From contig JBLXDM010000006.1 of the NCBI GenBank assembly GCA_048264125.1, positions 62,001 to 126,000 of the forward strand: 64,000 bases of DNA. Direction: 5' to 3'. Below the pieces are notes generated by a model, which searched no databases, was not told where the DNA came from, and worked only from the letters and a program-made list of their open reading frames with translations. The position numbers were made by a program, and so were the translations under genes. Within the stretch, counting starts at the first letter, position 1; each line of letters begins with the position of its first letter. Below are positions 43,364 to 52,524 of this stretch, one piece after another. Source of the DNA: M1-B18 sp048264125 (GTDB lineage: Bacteria > Bacillota > Clostridia > Peptostreptococcales > Natronincolaceae).

Positions 43364-44342
43364 AGAGCTGGCGACATTCCTAATACTGATAGCTATGTTT
43401 TTATGGACGGCCCTCTATATAACCGATATTAGAGGAGACGGCCAACCCGCCTATTCAGTGATGAACAGGTCAGCTAACGGCTATAGCGTTTTTTATGATG
43501 CGTTGAAGGAAATGAGCTATAGTGTGGACAGGAGCCTTAAGCCCTTAGGTGACCATGAATACAGCCAAGTGCAAATAGTGGCTGAGGCACCTGCCTTTAA
43601 TATATCGTCTGATGAAGGCGTAAAGAATTGGATAAGCTCCGGAGGTATGATTGTCTATTTGTCGCAGGAGCCCCCGGTGATTGATTATGCCTCTAGGCTA
43701 CCTTCGGAGGGAAGCGTAGGCAGATATCAGTATGGTAATGGCTTTATACTGGTAATGGCTCCGGAGGTACTGCTGAACAGTACTCTGACGGAGGATTACA
43801 CCATAGCGTATCAGCTGCTTCAGGCAATAGAAGAGCATGAGTACAGCAGCCTTTATTTTAATGAGTACTATATGTATTTACTGGATGAGACCCCCAGCCT
43901 TTGGGAGTATATTCCCATTGCCTATAGGCTTTTATTCTATCAGCTGCTGATAGCATTGGCGGTCTACTTCTATTACAGAGGCAAGGGCTTTGGTAGGCCC
44001 ATCCCCCTATACGAGGAATCGGAGAGAATCGAAAATGAATACATTCACACAGCCTCCGCCCTGTACATTCAGGGGAGCTGCTGGGATATAATTCTGGAGA
44101 GCTACTATAGAAGCCTTCTTAGGCTTCTGAGGATATCCACCAGGGAGCTTTTAGAGGCCTGGGAGACCAAGGGGCTTCCGGAGATTAACAAGGTAAAAGG
44201 GCTGCAGGCTCTAATGGAGAGGCCCAACAGCAGGTTAAAGGCCAAGGAGTATATAGAAGCCATTCTTCTTATAGAGGAGTTAAAAAGTTTAGCCAGAAAA
44301 GGGAGAGAGATACATTGGAAAATACTGAAAAAGCAACAGTGA
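43344..44342 (+). CDS. DUF4350 domain membrane protein
   Basis: 332 aa. N-terminal helix (about 8-26), then an extracellular DUF4350 domain (about 30-155) with NRSANGYSVFYDALKEMSYSVDR near the start. A second helix (about 190-210) precedes a cytoplasmic helical tail. Overlaps the genes on both sides (20 and 28 nt). Same operon as MoxR and DUF58. Confidence 0.8.
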   Translation: MKKKRSRELATFLILIAMFLWTALYITDIRGDGQPAYSVMNRSANGYSVFYDALKEMSYSVDRSLKPLGDHEYSQVQIVAEAPAFNISSDEGVKNWISSGGMIVYLSQEPPVIDYASRLPSEGSVGRYQYGNGFILVMAPEVLLNSTLTEDYTIAYQLLQAIEEHEYSSLYFNEYYMYLLDETPSLWEYIPIAYRLLFYQLLIALAVYFYYRGKGFGRPIPLYEESERIENEYIHTASALYIQGSCWDIILESYYRSLLRLLRISTRELLEAWETKGLPEINKVKGLQALMERPNSRLKAKEYIEAILLIEELKSLARKGREIHWKILKKQQ

Positions 44343-45280
44343 AGCAGCTGGTTGAGGGAATTAAGGTAGAATTAAGTAAAGTAATAGTGGAGCAGGAGGA
44401 GCTGATAGATTACTCCTTAATAAGCCTATTAGCAGGGGGGCATGTATTGATTGAGGGAGTACCGGGGTTGGCCAAAACGCTGATGGTTAAGGCCCTTGCA
44501 AAAAGCTTAACGGTAGATTTTAAAAGGGTTCAGTTCACACCGGACTTAATGCCGGCGGACGTGACGGGAACAAAGATATTCAATATGGAGAAAAGTGAAT
44601 TCGAGCTGAAGAAGGGTCCGATATTTACAAATTTTCTATTGGCGGATGAAATCAACAGGACACCTCCAAAGACTCAGGCAGGGCTGCTGGAGGCAATGGC
44701 GGAGGGAACTGTCTCTATAGACGGAGAAATGCTGAGGCTGTCCGTGCCCTACATGGTATTTGCTACACAAAACCCTTTAGAATATGAAGGCACATATCCA
44801 TTGCCGGAGGCACTTATAGATAGGTTTTTAATGAAGATTAATATAAGCTATCCTTCTGCTGCTGCAGAGATAGAGGTTTTGAATAGATTTAATCAAGGCT
44901 TCAACAGTCTGGAGCTGGAGGAGGCTGGTATTAAGGCAGCTTGGGGACCAGAGGAAATACTCCAATGCAGAAAAGAGGTACAGGGGGTTAAGGTTGACCC
45001 GTTGCTGATGGAATATATGGTAAGCATAGTAGCCAATACCCGCAGCAGCTCCGCCATTGAAATCGGCAGCTCTCCAAGAGGCTCCATTTCACTGCTGCAA
45101 TGCGCCAAAGCCCTAGCAGCCTTTGAGGGAAGGGACTTCGTTACTCCTGAGGATATTAAAAGGATGGCAATACCTACCCTTAGACACAGGATAACCTTAA
45201 AGCCAGAGCTGGAGCTGGAGGGGGTTACTCCGGAGGAAATACTGAAGGATATACTCTCCAGAATAAAGGTACCCCGATAG
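44315..45280 (+). CDS. MoxR-family AAA+ ATPase
   Basis: 321 aa from TTG 44315, preceded by GGAGAG. AAA+ core with Walker A GVPGLAKT, Walker B LLADEINRTPPKTQAGLLEAM, sensor 1 FATQNP, and the C-terminal lid with SSPRGSISLLQCAKALA. MoxR ATPases act as chaperones for assembly of VWA or DUF58 partners, here the next gene. Confidence 0.9.
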   Translation: MENTEKATVKQLVEGIKVELSKVIVEQEELIDYSLISLLAGGHVLIEGVPGLAKTLMVKALAKSLTVDFKRVQFTPDLMPADVTGTKIFNMEKSEFELKKGPIFTNFLLADEINRTPPKTQAGLLEAMAEGTVSIDGEMLRLSVPYMVFATQNPLEYEGTYPLPEALIDRFLMKINISYPSAAAEIEVLNRFNQGFNSLELEEAGIKAAWGPEEILQCRKEVQGVKVDPLLMEYMVSIVANTRSSSAIEIGSSPRGSISLLQCAKALAAFEGRDFVTPEDIKRMAIPTLRHRITLKPELELEGVTPEEILKDILSRIKVPR

Positions 45281-45295
45281 AAAGCAGGTGAGGTT

Positions 45296-46609
45296 TTGAG
45301 CATAACAAGACGTTTTGTACTTCTGCCCACAGTGGGGTTGGTATTATTGTCGGCGTCGATTTATTTGAATAGTCCTTTAACGGTTTTCATTATATACAAT
45401 ATTATCTGCTTCGGAGTACTGGTGCTGGACTATTTTATAACACCGGATATGACAGCTCTGGAGATAAATAGAGTTGGAGAGGATAAGCTGTCACTTTTTG
45501 AGAAGGAGACGATTTCCTTTGAGGTATATAATAAAGGCAGCTTCAAGCTTTGCCTTCATCTAAAGGACGAGGTGCCGGATTTTCATTTTGAAGCAGAGGA
45601 AGGGCTTATGCAGGCGGAGCTGGAGCCCCATAGCAGCAAAATAATTAAATACTATGTTACCCCCAATAAAAGAGGTGCCTTCGCCTTTGGTAGCCTTCAT
45701 GTAAGGCTAAGGGGAAGGCTGGGCCTCTGTCAGAAAAATTTTAAGCTAAGACTGGATAGGGAATACAGGGTTTATCCAAATATGAAAAATCTCCGCAAAT
45801 ACAGGCTCAGTATCTGCAACAACAGAAGCTATAAGCAGGGGCAGCGGAATCTCAGAATGCTGGGCAGAGGCACCTCCTTCGAAAGTCTGCGGGAGTATGT
45901 CCATGGGGATGAATACCGAAAAATAAACTGGAAGGCCACTGCCAGAGGCAATAGGCCCATAGTAAACCAGTATGAGCCTGAAAAAAACCAGCATGTCTAT
46001 ATGTTTTTAGACATAGGCCGTCCCATGAGCTATACCATCAGGGGAGACCGCAAGCTGGATATGGCAGTAAATACTGCCTTGGTTTTATCAGACCTAGTAA
46101 ATCAAAATGGCGATCAATCGGCATTGCTTTTGTTTAATACTAAGGTAGAGGGCATGATTATGCCGGGGAAGGGCGCCGCCCATAGAAATAAAATACTGGA
46201 GACCCTATATCACATAGAGGGCACAAGGGATACCTCCAATTACGATGAGGCCTTTTTCTACTTTAAGAAAAAGGAGCGCCACAGAAGCATTATATTTATC
46301 TTCACCGACTTCGACACTGTGGAGGAGGCAGAGGAGATGCTTAGGGTTCTGCCGGTGATAGCAAAGAACAATGTTGTAGTGATTTTGCTTATGGAGAACG
46401 AAGGGCTGAAGGATTTAAGTAATCAAGGAATAGAGGATAAGGAAAGCATATTTACAAAGGGGGTTGCAATGGACCTCTTGGAGGAACGAAGAAGAATAAT
46501 CCATACCCTGAATCACAGGGGAATACTATGCATGGAGTGTCCTGCTGAAAGGCTGGAATATACGGCTATAAATAAATATATTAGCATTAAGAATAGGACG
46601 TATTTATAA
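45296..46609 (+). CDS. DUF58 (VWA-like) protein
   Basis: 437 aa from TTG 45296 after AGGTGAGG. Two N-terminal hydrophobic helices (about 8-50), a beta-rich region, then the DUF58 core (about 185-260) with GTSFESLREYVHGDEYRKINWKATARGNRPIVNQYE. A VWA-like fold follows (FLDIGRPM..., FTDFDTV). MoxR partner. Last gene of the operon; the MITE-like element follows immediately. Confidence 0.87.
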   Translation: MSITRRFVLLPTVGLVLLSASIYLNSPLTVFIIYNIICFGVLVLDYFITPDMTALEINRVGEDKLSLFEKETISFEVYNKGSFKLCLHLKDEVPDFHFEAEEGLMQAELEPHSSKIIKYYVTPNKRGAFAFGSLHVRLRGRLGLCQKNFKLRLDREYRVYPNMKNLRKYRLSICNNRSYKQGQRNLRMLGRGTSFESLREYVHGDEYRKINWKATARGNRPIVNQYEPEKNQHVYMFLDIGRPMSYTIRGDRKLDMAVNTALVLSDLVNQNGDQSALLLFNTKVEGMIMPGKGAAHRNKILETLYHIEGTRDTSNYDEAFFYFKKKERHRSIIFIFTDFDTVEEAEEMLRVLPVIAKNNVVVILLMENEGLKDLSNQGIEDKESIFTKGVAMDLLEERRRIIHTLNHRGILCMECPAERLEYTAINKYISIKNRTYL

Positions 46610-46622
46610 AAAACCTGTTAAC

Positions 46623-46808
46623 TTAGGAAATTGCATAATAAAGGTTGGTGGCAAGTTTATACAAAGTCAAAAGTTTCCTGCTTAGTGCCCCACGGGCTAA
46701 CTTGAATAATTTTAAATGTTATTAGCCCTAGGCAATGCGCGATAAACCTTTAACTTTGTATAAACCAGAATACTTATGCGCTCCCGTATTAACATGCAAT
46801 TTCCTCAA
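46623..46808. mobile_element. MITE-like palindromic element
   Basis: About 186 bp with terminal inverted repeats (AGGAAATTGCAT at 46625-46636, ATGCAATTTCCT at 46794-46805). A second inverted pair lies inside: GTTTATACAAAGT at 46655-46667 and ACTTTGTATAAAC at 46753-46765. No coding capacity. It lies between convergent genes. One arm recurs at 25762-25815. No target-site duplication is certain. Confidence 0.7.
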
Positions 46809-46818
46809 CTAATGTGCC

Positions 46819-47769
46819 TCAGCTTTGTTTCTTAATATAAGGAATGGCTAGGTACAGGGTTAGCACCACTGCTGTAGCTGCTGCAAAGGTGAGCTTTACA
46901 GACTCCGACAGCTCTCTGGGGGTAAAAAAGCCCTCGATGATTCCGGCAACCACCAGCATAAGGACGATACCAGCCACCAGCTGAACAGCCTTCTTAGCTC
47001 CCAATATCAGGGAATCCCTTCTGGAGTAATCTCCAGGGATGAGCATATGCTTTGCAATAATCAACCCTGCTCCACCGGAGATAAAAATAGCTGCCAGCTC
47101 TATGACACCGTGGGGCAGTATTAGGGACCAGTAGTTCAGGGGATTGCCGTATAAATACATAAGCGCAGTGAGGGCACCGATAAGCAGGCCGTTGTAGGCC
47201 AACACATATACTGTGCCAATACCCAAGGTTATGCCCAGCACGAAGGCATTGAAGGAGACGGTAATATTGTTTATCATAATTTGACTTGCCATCAGGGGAT
47301 GATTCCATTGTCCCGAGGAGGTGGTACCCTCTTTAATACCCTCCACAAGGCCTTGGGGCAGAAAAATGGAGGCTGTCTCGGGATTGAAATAGACCATCAG
47401 CAGGCTGGCTAGGAAGCCGAGGGTAAATATACCGAAGGCTGCAAAGGTATACCAGCTTGCTTCCTTAAGAAGCTTTGGAAATTCATAGGTGAAATATTTT
47501 GCGATTGCAGCAGGAGATACCTTTTTAACAGCATAAACCTGATTATGGCATTTTGCAATTAGAGCGTTTAGATAGCTATAGGTACTGCTTTGGGGAAAAT
47601 GCACCCTTGCATAGGCCAAATGATGGCTGCTCTGCCTAAAGAGGTATAAGAAGCTCTTGATCTCCTTAGAGGATAGAGAAGCTATGCCCTTTTTATTAAT
47701 TATTGCAGACAGACCCTCTAGGTCCTGCCATATATTTGATCTTGCTTTTATAAAATCCTCTTCCTTCAT
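46819..47769 (-). CDS. SpoIIM/DUF95-family membrane protein
   Basis: 316 aa. An N-terminal cytoplasmic helical part (about 1-100) is followed by five to six membrane helices with the family core MASQIMINNITVSFNAFVLGITLG and LPHGVIELAAIFISGGAG. In sporulation SpoIIM is part of the DMP peptidoglycan-degrading complex. Paralogues next to RDD, DUF58 and MoxR genes are general membrane proteins of unknown role. GAGGTGATG before ATG. Divergent from the RDD gene. Confidence 0.85.
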   Translation of the reverse strand: MKEEDFIKARSNIWQDLEGLSAIINKKGIASLSSKEIKSFLYLFRQSSHHLAYARVHFPQSSTYSYLNALIAKCHNQVYAVKKVSPAAIAKYFTYEFPKLLKEASWYTFAAFGIFTLGFLASLLMVYFNPETASIFLPQGLVEGIKEGTTSSGQWNHPLMASQIMINNITVSFNAFVLGITLGIGTVYVLAYNGLLIGALTALMYLYGNPLNYWSLILPHGVIELAAIFISGGAGLIIAKHMLIPGDYSRRDSLILGAKKAVQLVAGIVLMLVVAGIIEGFFTPRELSESVKLTFAAATAVVLTLYLAIPYIKKQS

Positions 47770-47835
47770 GTCATCACCTCTAGCCTATTGTATCAAATAA
47801 TACCAAATATTGTATACCGTATTGGAGGGATTCCT

Positions 47836-48528
47836 TTGAAAAAGATTAAAATAGTTACCCCGGAAAACATAGAAGTTGAATATCTTTTGGCGGATATAGG
47901 CTCCAGGACTGCAGCAGCCCTTATTGATTTCTTGCTTCAGGGGGTAGTGAGTATAATTCTGCTGGTGGCGGTGCTTTTTATCAGCACCCAATCAGAGCTA
48001 CTGTGGGAGGAGCATTACGGTTGGATAATAGCCATTGTGCTTTTAATCAATGCAATCATTGCCTATGGATACTTCATTGTAATGGAGCTTAGCATGAACG
48101 GCGTCACCATAGGAAAGAAAATAATGGGACTTAGGGCTATACGCAGTAATGGTCAGCCCTTAACCCTAAAGCACTCCGCCCTAAGGAATTTCTTCAGGCT
48201 TTTCTTAGATGTCTTTGGCATTGGCGTTGTTTCGATCTTCATATCAAAGAACAGGAAACGGGTTGGCGATTATGTAGCATCAACAATAGTGATACTAGAA
48301 GAGAATAAGAAGCCTCCCCTACTGCTGGAGGACCTGCTTACAAAAAATCAAAGCATGTATTATCAGCTATCGAGGGAGGAGCAGGAGGTTTTAAGGGAAT
48401 ATCTTTCTAGAAGAAGCAGCTTGACAAAAAACAGTTCCCTAAGAGAGGAAATAAGAACGCATTTTACAGCTAGCCTTAAGGATCGGATCAATGAAGAGGA
48501 GCTGGAGCATTTTATTGATGCATTATAA
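47836..48528 (+). CDS. RDD-family membrane protein
   Basis: 230 aa from TTG 47836, which has GGAGGG 6 nt upstream. RDD domain (about 20-160) with DIGSRTAAALIDFLLQ and three membrane helices. ITIGKKIMGLRAIRSNGQPLTLKHSALRNFFR-like features are present in this order (here VTIGKKIMGL and ALRNFFRL). A charged cytoplasmic C-terminal tail (about 165-230). RDD proteins commonly pair with SpoIIM-like genes. Terminator at 48541. Confidence 0.83.
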   Translation: MKKIKIVTPENIEVEYLLADIGSRTAAALIDFLLQGVVSIILLVAVLFISTQSELLWEEHYGWIIAIVLLINAIIAYGYFIVMELSMNGVTIGKKIMGLRAIRSNGQPLTLKHSALRNFFRLFLDVFGIGVVSIFISKNRKRVGDYVASTIVILEENKKPPLLLEDLLTKNQSMYYQLSREEQEVLREYLSRRSSLTKNSSLREEIRTHFTASLKDRINEEELEHFIDAL

Positions 48529-48540
48529 ATCAAATATTAA

Positions 48541-48576
48541 AAAGCAATGTGAGTTCAATTCATATTGCTTTTTTTC
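48541..48576 (+). terminator. Intrinsic terminator after the RDD gene
   Basis: 8-bp stem AAAGCAAT/ATTGCTTT extended by GA/TC, followed by TTTTTC. Confidence 0.75.
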
Positions 48577-48667
48577 ATGGAAAGTTCCTGGCTTATTCAC
48601 AGAAAGGACATAAATAAGGATTAAACTAAGCATGTAGTATAAATTAGATTAACGAGGAGGAAATATA

Positions 48668-49462
48668 ATGAAGGCAAAAAAAGTATTATCAGTAGCTTTA
48701 CTATTGGCTCTTTCAACAGCAATGCTGATTACACCGGTATCAGCAAATGAGGTAGATGACTATGGTACAGTGGAGACAATAGAAATTAGCAGCCAAGCAG
48801 TGGAACTTAAGGAGCTTAAGGGAAGCATCAAGGAAATCAGAGAAATGGAGCTTGTGGTTGAGGATGCAGATGGGAAGGAATACATAGTCCCAATTTTCGG
48901 CTTTAAGCAGCTGGAGGAATATCAGGCGGCTGATCTTCAGGTGGGAGATGAAATAGAGCTGAAGGGTCATGGTTCCCAAATGATGGCAGGCCTTTCGATA
49001 GCCGCAAGGGAGCTTAAGGATGGTGAAACGGTGCTGGAGCTAAGAAAGGCGGAAGGCGGCAACTTACCTGAGATTGCTATTAGCTGGGAGGCAGAAGAAA
49101 AGGCAACTGAGCTAAAGGATAGACTAACTACCATTTCTGCTGTAAGGGCTATGAGAATTGAAAATTTAAGTGAGGAGGATATTGAAAAGCTGAAGCAGTC
49201 TCCAAGTACAGATATTATCAAAGAAGACGATGCGGCAGCAGGCACGAGGGTTAAGATCTTCAACGGAAATATAGAGACATTTGAAGTCGTAGGTGATCAG
49301 GAGCTGGGCTTCACATTAAATATTTCAGACCTAACAGGTGATATAGAAAAGGCCATGGCCTCTGGCGAATTGTTTATAGCCAATGAAATTACAGTAAGGG
49401 GAGTAACCTTAAAGCTGGAAAATATGGTGGAGAGCAGAGCTGCCATAAAGGTCATCAAATAG
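48668..49462 (+). CDS. Secreted protein of unknown function
   Basis: 264 aa with a clear signal peptide (KAKKVLSVALLLALSTAMLI, cleavage near ANEVDD at about 27). No recognised domain. An OB-like stretch (LKGSIKEIREMELVVEDADG, then VGDEIELKG) is followed by an acidic helical region and a beta-rich C-terminus. GAGGAGG ribosome site and a strong terminator mark a single-gene unit, next to the two-component system at 49745. A surface or sensory role is possible but not shown. Confidence 0.7.
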   Translation: MKAKKVLSVALLLALSTAMLITPVSANEVDDYGTVETIEISSQAVELKELKGSIKEIREMELVVEDADGKEYIVPIFGFKQLEEYQAADLQVGDEIELKGHGSQMMAGLSIAARELKDGETVLELRKAEGGNLPEIAISWEAEEKATELKDRLTTISAVRAMRIENLSEEDIEKLKQSPSTDIIKEDDAAAGTRVKIFNGNIETFEVVGDQELGFTLNISDLTGDIEKAMASGELFIANEITVRGVTLKLENMVESRAAIKVIK

Positions 49463-49480
49463 CATTATTTGACTAATCTG

Positions 49481-49522
49481 AATACCTACTTATAGGCTAT
49501 AATGTAAGTAGGTATTTTTTTC
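49481..49522 (+). terminator. Intrinsic terminator after the secreted protein
   Basis: 12-bp stem AATACCTACTTA/TAAGTAGGTATT followed by TTTTTTC. Repeat copy B starts directly after it. Confidence 0.9.
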
Positions 49523-49525
49523 TTA

Positions 49526-49672
49526 TTTCATAGGAAGGTTCGTTTATTTCCTGTGAAATGGGGGGTTGTTAAGGGGGGCGTCACCCCTTATTAAAATAAG
49601 GAGGGTACAGTGAAGCGTCCTAGGGAACACATGGGTTCCCTGGAAAACAAACGTGGCGGGGCCACTTTGTTC
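49526..49672 (+). repeat. Dispersed structured intergenic repeat, copy B
   Basis: Homologous to 11263-11410 over its full length. The third stem is AGGGAAC/GTTCCCT (49622-49641) where copy A has AGAGAAC/GTTCTCT. The first stem tolerates its change as G-U, and the final hairpin is GTGGC-GGG-GCCAC. The changes preserve pairing. It ends about 70 nt upstream of the response-regulator start. Confidence 0.8.
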
Positions 49673-49744
49673 TTGTATAGGGGACTTAGAGTCTTTGAGA
49701 AACAAAGGGCATAATGCGGTTTTGCTATTTTGGGAGGGACCTAA

Positions 49745-50425
49745 ATGTATAGAAGCATTTTATTGATTGAGGATGAAAAGAGGATGAGGGAAATATTGGT
49801 GGATTATTTCAAAAGGGAGGATTTTACAATATTGGAGGCCGCCGATGGCAGGGAGGCCCTTGAGGTCTTTGAAGCCCAGCCGGTCCACCTTGTTATTTTA
49901 GATATAATGATACCGGAGATAGACGGCTGGTCTGTATGCAAGAGGATACGGAGGGAGTCAGGTGTGCCTATCATAATGCTAACAGCCCGCTCTGATGAAG
50001 AGGATAAGCTGATGGGCTATGAGCTGGGGGCTGATGATTATATGACCAAGCCCTTCAGTCCAAAGGTTCTGGTGGCTAAGGCCAAGACCTTGCTTAAAAG
50101 GGCCGAGGGAAATGTATTAGCAGAGAACAGTACAATTAGAATTGACGAAATAGAAATCAATAAGGCCGCCAGAAGGGTGAAGGTCGGCGATGAAGCAATA
50201 GAGCTGGCTCCCAAGGAATTTGACCTCCTTGTGTATTTGGTGGAGAACAGGGATATGGTATTGACAAGGGAGCAAATATTAAAGCATGTTTGGGGCTACG
50301 ACTATTATGGGGATTTGCGCACAATAGACACCCATATTAAAAAATTGAGGTCAAAGCTAAGAAATCAAGCAGGACATATAGGAACCATCAATAGAATTGG
50401 CTACAGATTTGAGGTGAAGCCATGA
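49745..50425 (+). CDS. OmpR/PhoB-type response regulator
   Basis: 226 aa. Receiver domain (about 4-115) with the phosphoacceptor Asp53 in VILDIMIPEIDG, acidic pair Glu9/Asp10-Glu11, Thr near 80 (MLTARSDE) and Lys in DYMTKPFSP. Winged-helix DNA-binding domain (about 130-225) with LAPKEFDLLVYLVEN and DTHIKKLRSKL. Its stop overlaps the start of the kinase gene. Targets unknown. Confidence 0.93.
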   Translation: MYRSILLIEDEKRMREILVDYFKREDFTILEAADGREALEVFEAQPVHLVILDIMIPEIDGWSVCKRIRRESGVPIIMLTARSDEEDKLMGYELGADDYMTKPFSPKVLVAKAKTLLKRAEGNVLAENSTIRIDEIEINKAARRVKVGDEAIELAPKEFDLLVYLVENRDMVLTREQILKHVWGYDYYGDLRTIDTHIKKLRSKLRNQAGHIGTINRIGYRFEVKP

Positions 50426-52374
50426 GGCGAAACAGTATAACCTTTAAGCTCTTTACGATAACAGCTGCCTTTTTCATCTTATTCCTTGTTGTGGTGGCTG
50501 TTAGCCAATCTATATTTTTTGAAAGCTTTTATTTGCAGCAGAAGATAAAGCGTCTGGAGAAAAATGTAGAGGAATTTGCTGTAAACTATGAAAGGGAAGA
50601 CTGGGACACATTAGATATAACTAAGAATATCAGCAGGTTTGTCAACAATAATAATTCACAGCTGGCTATACTAAATGACAGGGCAGCTGCAAAGCATCTT
50701 CCCTCCTTTAACATAGTCATCGAAACAGAGGATAAAAAAAGTGTTGTGGTTTTATTAAACAATATAAACATGGTGCAGGCAATGCAGCAGCTTAAACCTA
50801 CAGTTGGAGCTACAATTGAAGTAGAAGGGGTTTATACCAACAACGATGAAAAAGTACTGTATCCCTATAGTATAGAGGGAAAGGGCAGCCGGTGGGAGGC
50901 TTTAAGACCGACTGGAGTCAGTCTAAGAAGTGGAGTGACGGCGATTTCCGACACTATAGAAATATATGAAGCTCCGTATCCTGTTAAGCTGGAGGCAGCA
51001 AATCCAATTACAGTCAGCGCAGAAGGGGCATTTATTGCTATAGGGGAGATGAGGGCGGCACGAGCCACCATTAGCTTAAGTCTGCAGCAAATTAAGGGAA
51101 GGGTACTGGAGCTGAATTACCCACAGCAGGAGGAATATGCAATGGCCTACAGAGAGGATATGCTGTGGTCTGCACTGGATTACTGGTTTTGGGCTTCCCA
51201 GGATAAGGATTTTGAAATATCCTCAGAGGAAATTATAAGCTACAAATACACAAATCCGCTGAATGGAATTAACAGCATTGTAATGATTAAACCAATTTTT
51301 ACAGAGGGGTATTTAAGTGAAATGATATTTGCCATGTCCTCCTTGCAGCCAGTGGGAGAAGCTATTGAGGTTATGAAGGATTACTATATTTACGGAATCA
51401 TAGGTGCAATTATTATCATCATTCTTTTATCCTATATATACTCCAGGCTTGTGGCAAACCCATTAATCAAAATCAACAATGCAGCCCTCAGGATGGCAAA
51501 TCTGGATTTTTCGGTGGAATGTGATATAAGCTCGGAGGATGAAATAGGAAAGCTGGCAAATAGCATTAATGTCCTGGCCTCGAGCCTGAATAAAAACATG
51601 AGGACCCTTCAGGATACCAATGAAAGGCTGAAGCTGGAAATAGAGAAGGAGAGAGGCCTTGAAAGGATGAGAAAGGAATTTGTCTCCAGCGTATCCCATG
51701 AGCTCAAGACGCCTTTGGGTATAATGAGGGGCTTTACAGAGGGGTTGAAGGATGAGGTTGCTATTGAAAAAAAGGATTATTATATTGATACAATTTTAGA
51801 TGAAATTCAAAGAATGGACTCGCTGGTGCTGGATATGCTGGAGCTTTCCAGGTTGGAATCAAAGGCCTATCCTTTGACTATTGAAGACTTTAATATATAT
51901 GAGCTTGTGAGAACAATAGAGGGCAGATTTATACAGCAGCTGGAGGAAAAGAATATAGGCATTGAATACAGACTGGAATCAGAGGATATTTTGGTCCATG
52001 GCGACGAAAAAAGAATCCAGCAGGTAATCACCAATATCTTCAGTAATGCAATCCGGCATGTATGGTCCAATGGCTATATAAGGATAGATATCAGAAGGCT
52101 GCTGGGTAATAGGGTTTATATAGCCATAGAGAACAAAGGAGATAATATACCGAAGGAAAAGCTGAAGTTGATATGGGATCGCTTCTACAGGGCAGAGGAG
52201 GCAAGGGACAGGAGGACCGGCGGTACGGGTCTGGGGCTTTCAATTGTTAAGAACATACTTGAGCTTCATAACAGTGAATTTGGCGCTATAAATACCGAAA
52301 CAGGGGTAAGATTTTTCTTTACCCTTAAGAAGGCAGACGAGGCTGGAGAATCAGATAAGATAATTGAGAACTAG
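50422..52374 (+). CDS. Membrane sensor histidine kinase
   Basis: 650 aa. First membrane helix (about 10-32), a large extracytoplasmic region (about 33-320), and a second helix (about 322-342). HAMP (about 343-395), HisKA with phospho-His426 in SVSHELKTPLG, and HATPase with N, G1 and G2 boxes (IFSNAIRHV, NKGDNI, GGTGLGLSIV). The sensor domain is unlike common PAS or CACHE types as far as I can see, with a stretch TIEVEGVYTN and a possible duplicated beta unit. Cognate to the overlapping response regulator. Confidence 0.9.
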   Translation: MRRNSITFKLFTITAAFFILFLVVVAVSQSIFFESFYLQQKIKRLEKNVEEFAVNYEREDWDTLDITKNISRFVNNNNSQLAILNDRAAAKHLPSFNIVIETEDKKSVVVLLNNINMVQAMQQLKPTVGATIEVEGVYTNNDEKVLYPYSIEGKGSRWEALRPTGVSLRSGVTAISDTIEIYEAPYPVKLEAANPITVSAEGAFIAIGEMRAARATISLSLQQIKGRVLELNYPQQEEYAMAYREDMLWSALDYWFWASQDKDFEISSEEIISYKYTNPLNGINSIVMIKPIFTEGYLSEMIFAMSSLQPVGEAIEVMKDYYIYGIIGAIIIIILLSYIYSRLVANPLIKINNAALRMANLDFSVECDISSEDEIGKLANSINVLASSLNKNMRTLQDTNERLKLEIEKERGLERMRKEFVSSVSHELKTPLGIMRGFTEGLKDEVAIEKKDYYIDTILDEIQRMDSLVLDMLELSRLESKAYPLTIEDFNIYELVRTIEGRFIQQLEEKNIGIEYRLESEDILVHGDEKRIQQVITNIFSNAIRHVWSNGYIRIDIRRLLGNRVYIAIENKGDNIPKEKLKLIWDRFYRAEEARDRRTGGTGLGLSIVKNILELHNSEFGAINTETGVRFFFTLKKADEAGESDKIIEN

Positions 52375-52524
52375 GGCGCCCCTAGCTCTCTTGATTATCT
52401 ATAGCAGCACAGTAGAATTATGCTATTGATAAATTTCGCTAACCGCTGCATAATAGGGATATTGAAGCAAAGTTACTATATTGAAATCGAATAGCATATC
52501 GGTTTTTTGGGAGGAGCATTATAT

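Noticed and set aside
48573..48620. Third copy of the structured repeat after the RDD gene terminator
   Set aside because: Only about 15 bases (TTTCATGGAAAGTTC) resemble the repeat start and none of the later helices is present.
52440..52490. Another MITE arm upstream of the Rsm22-like gene
   Set aside because: TGCATAATA and CAAAGTTA occur but with wrong spacing and without the AGGAAAT end.
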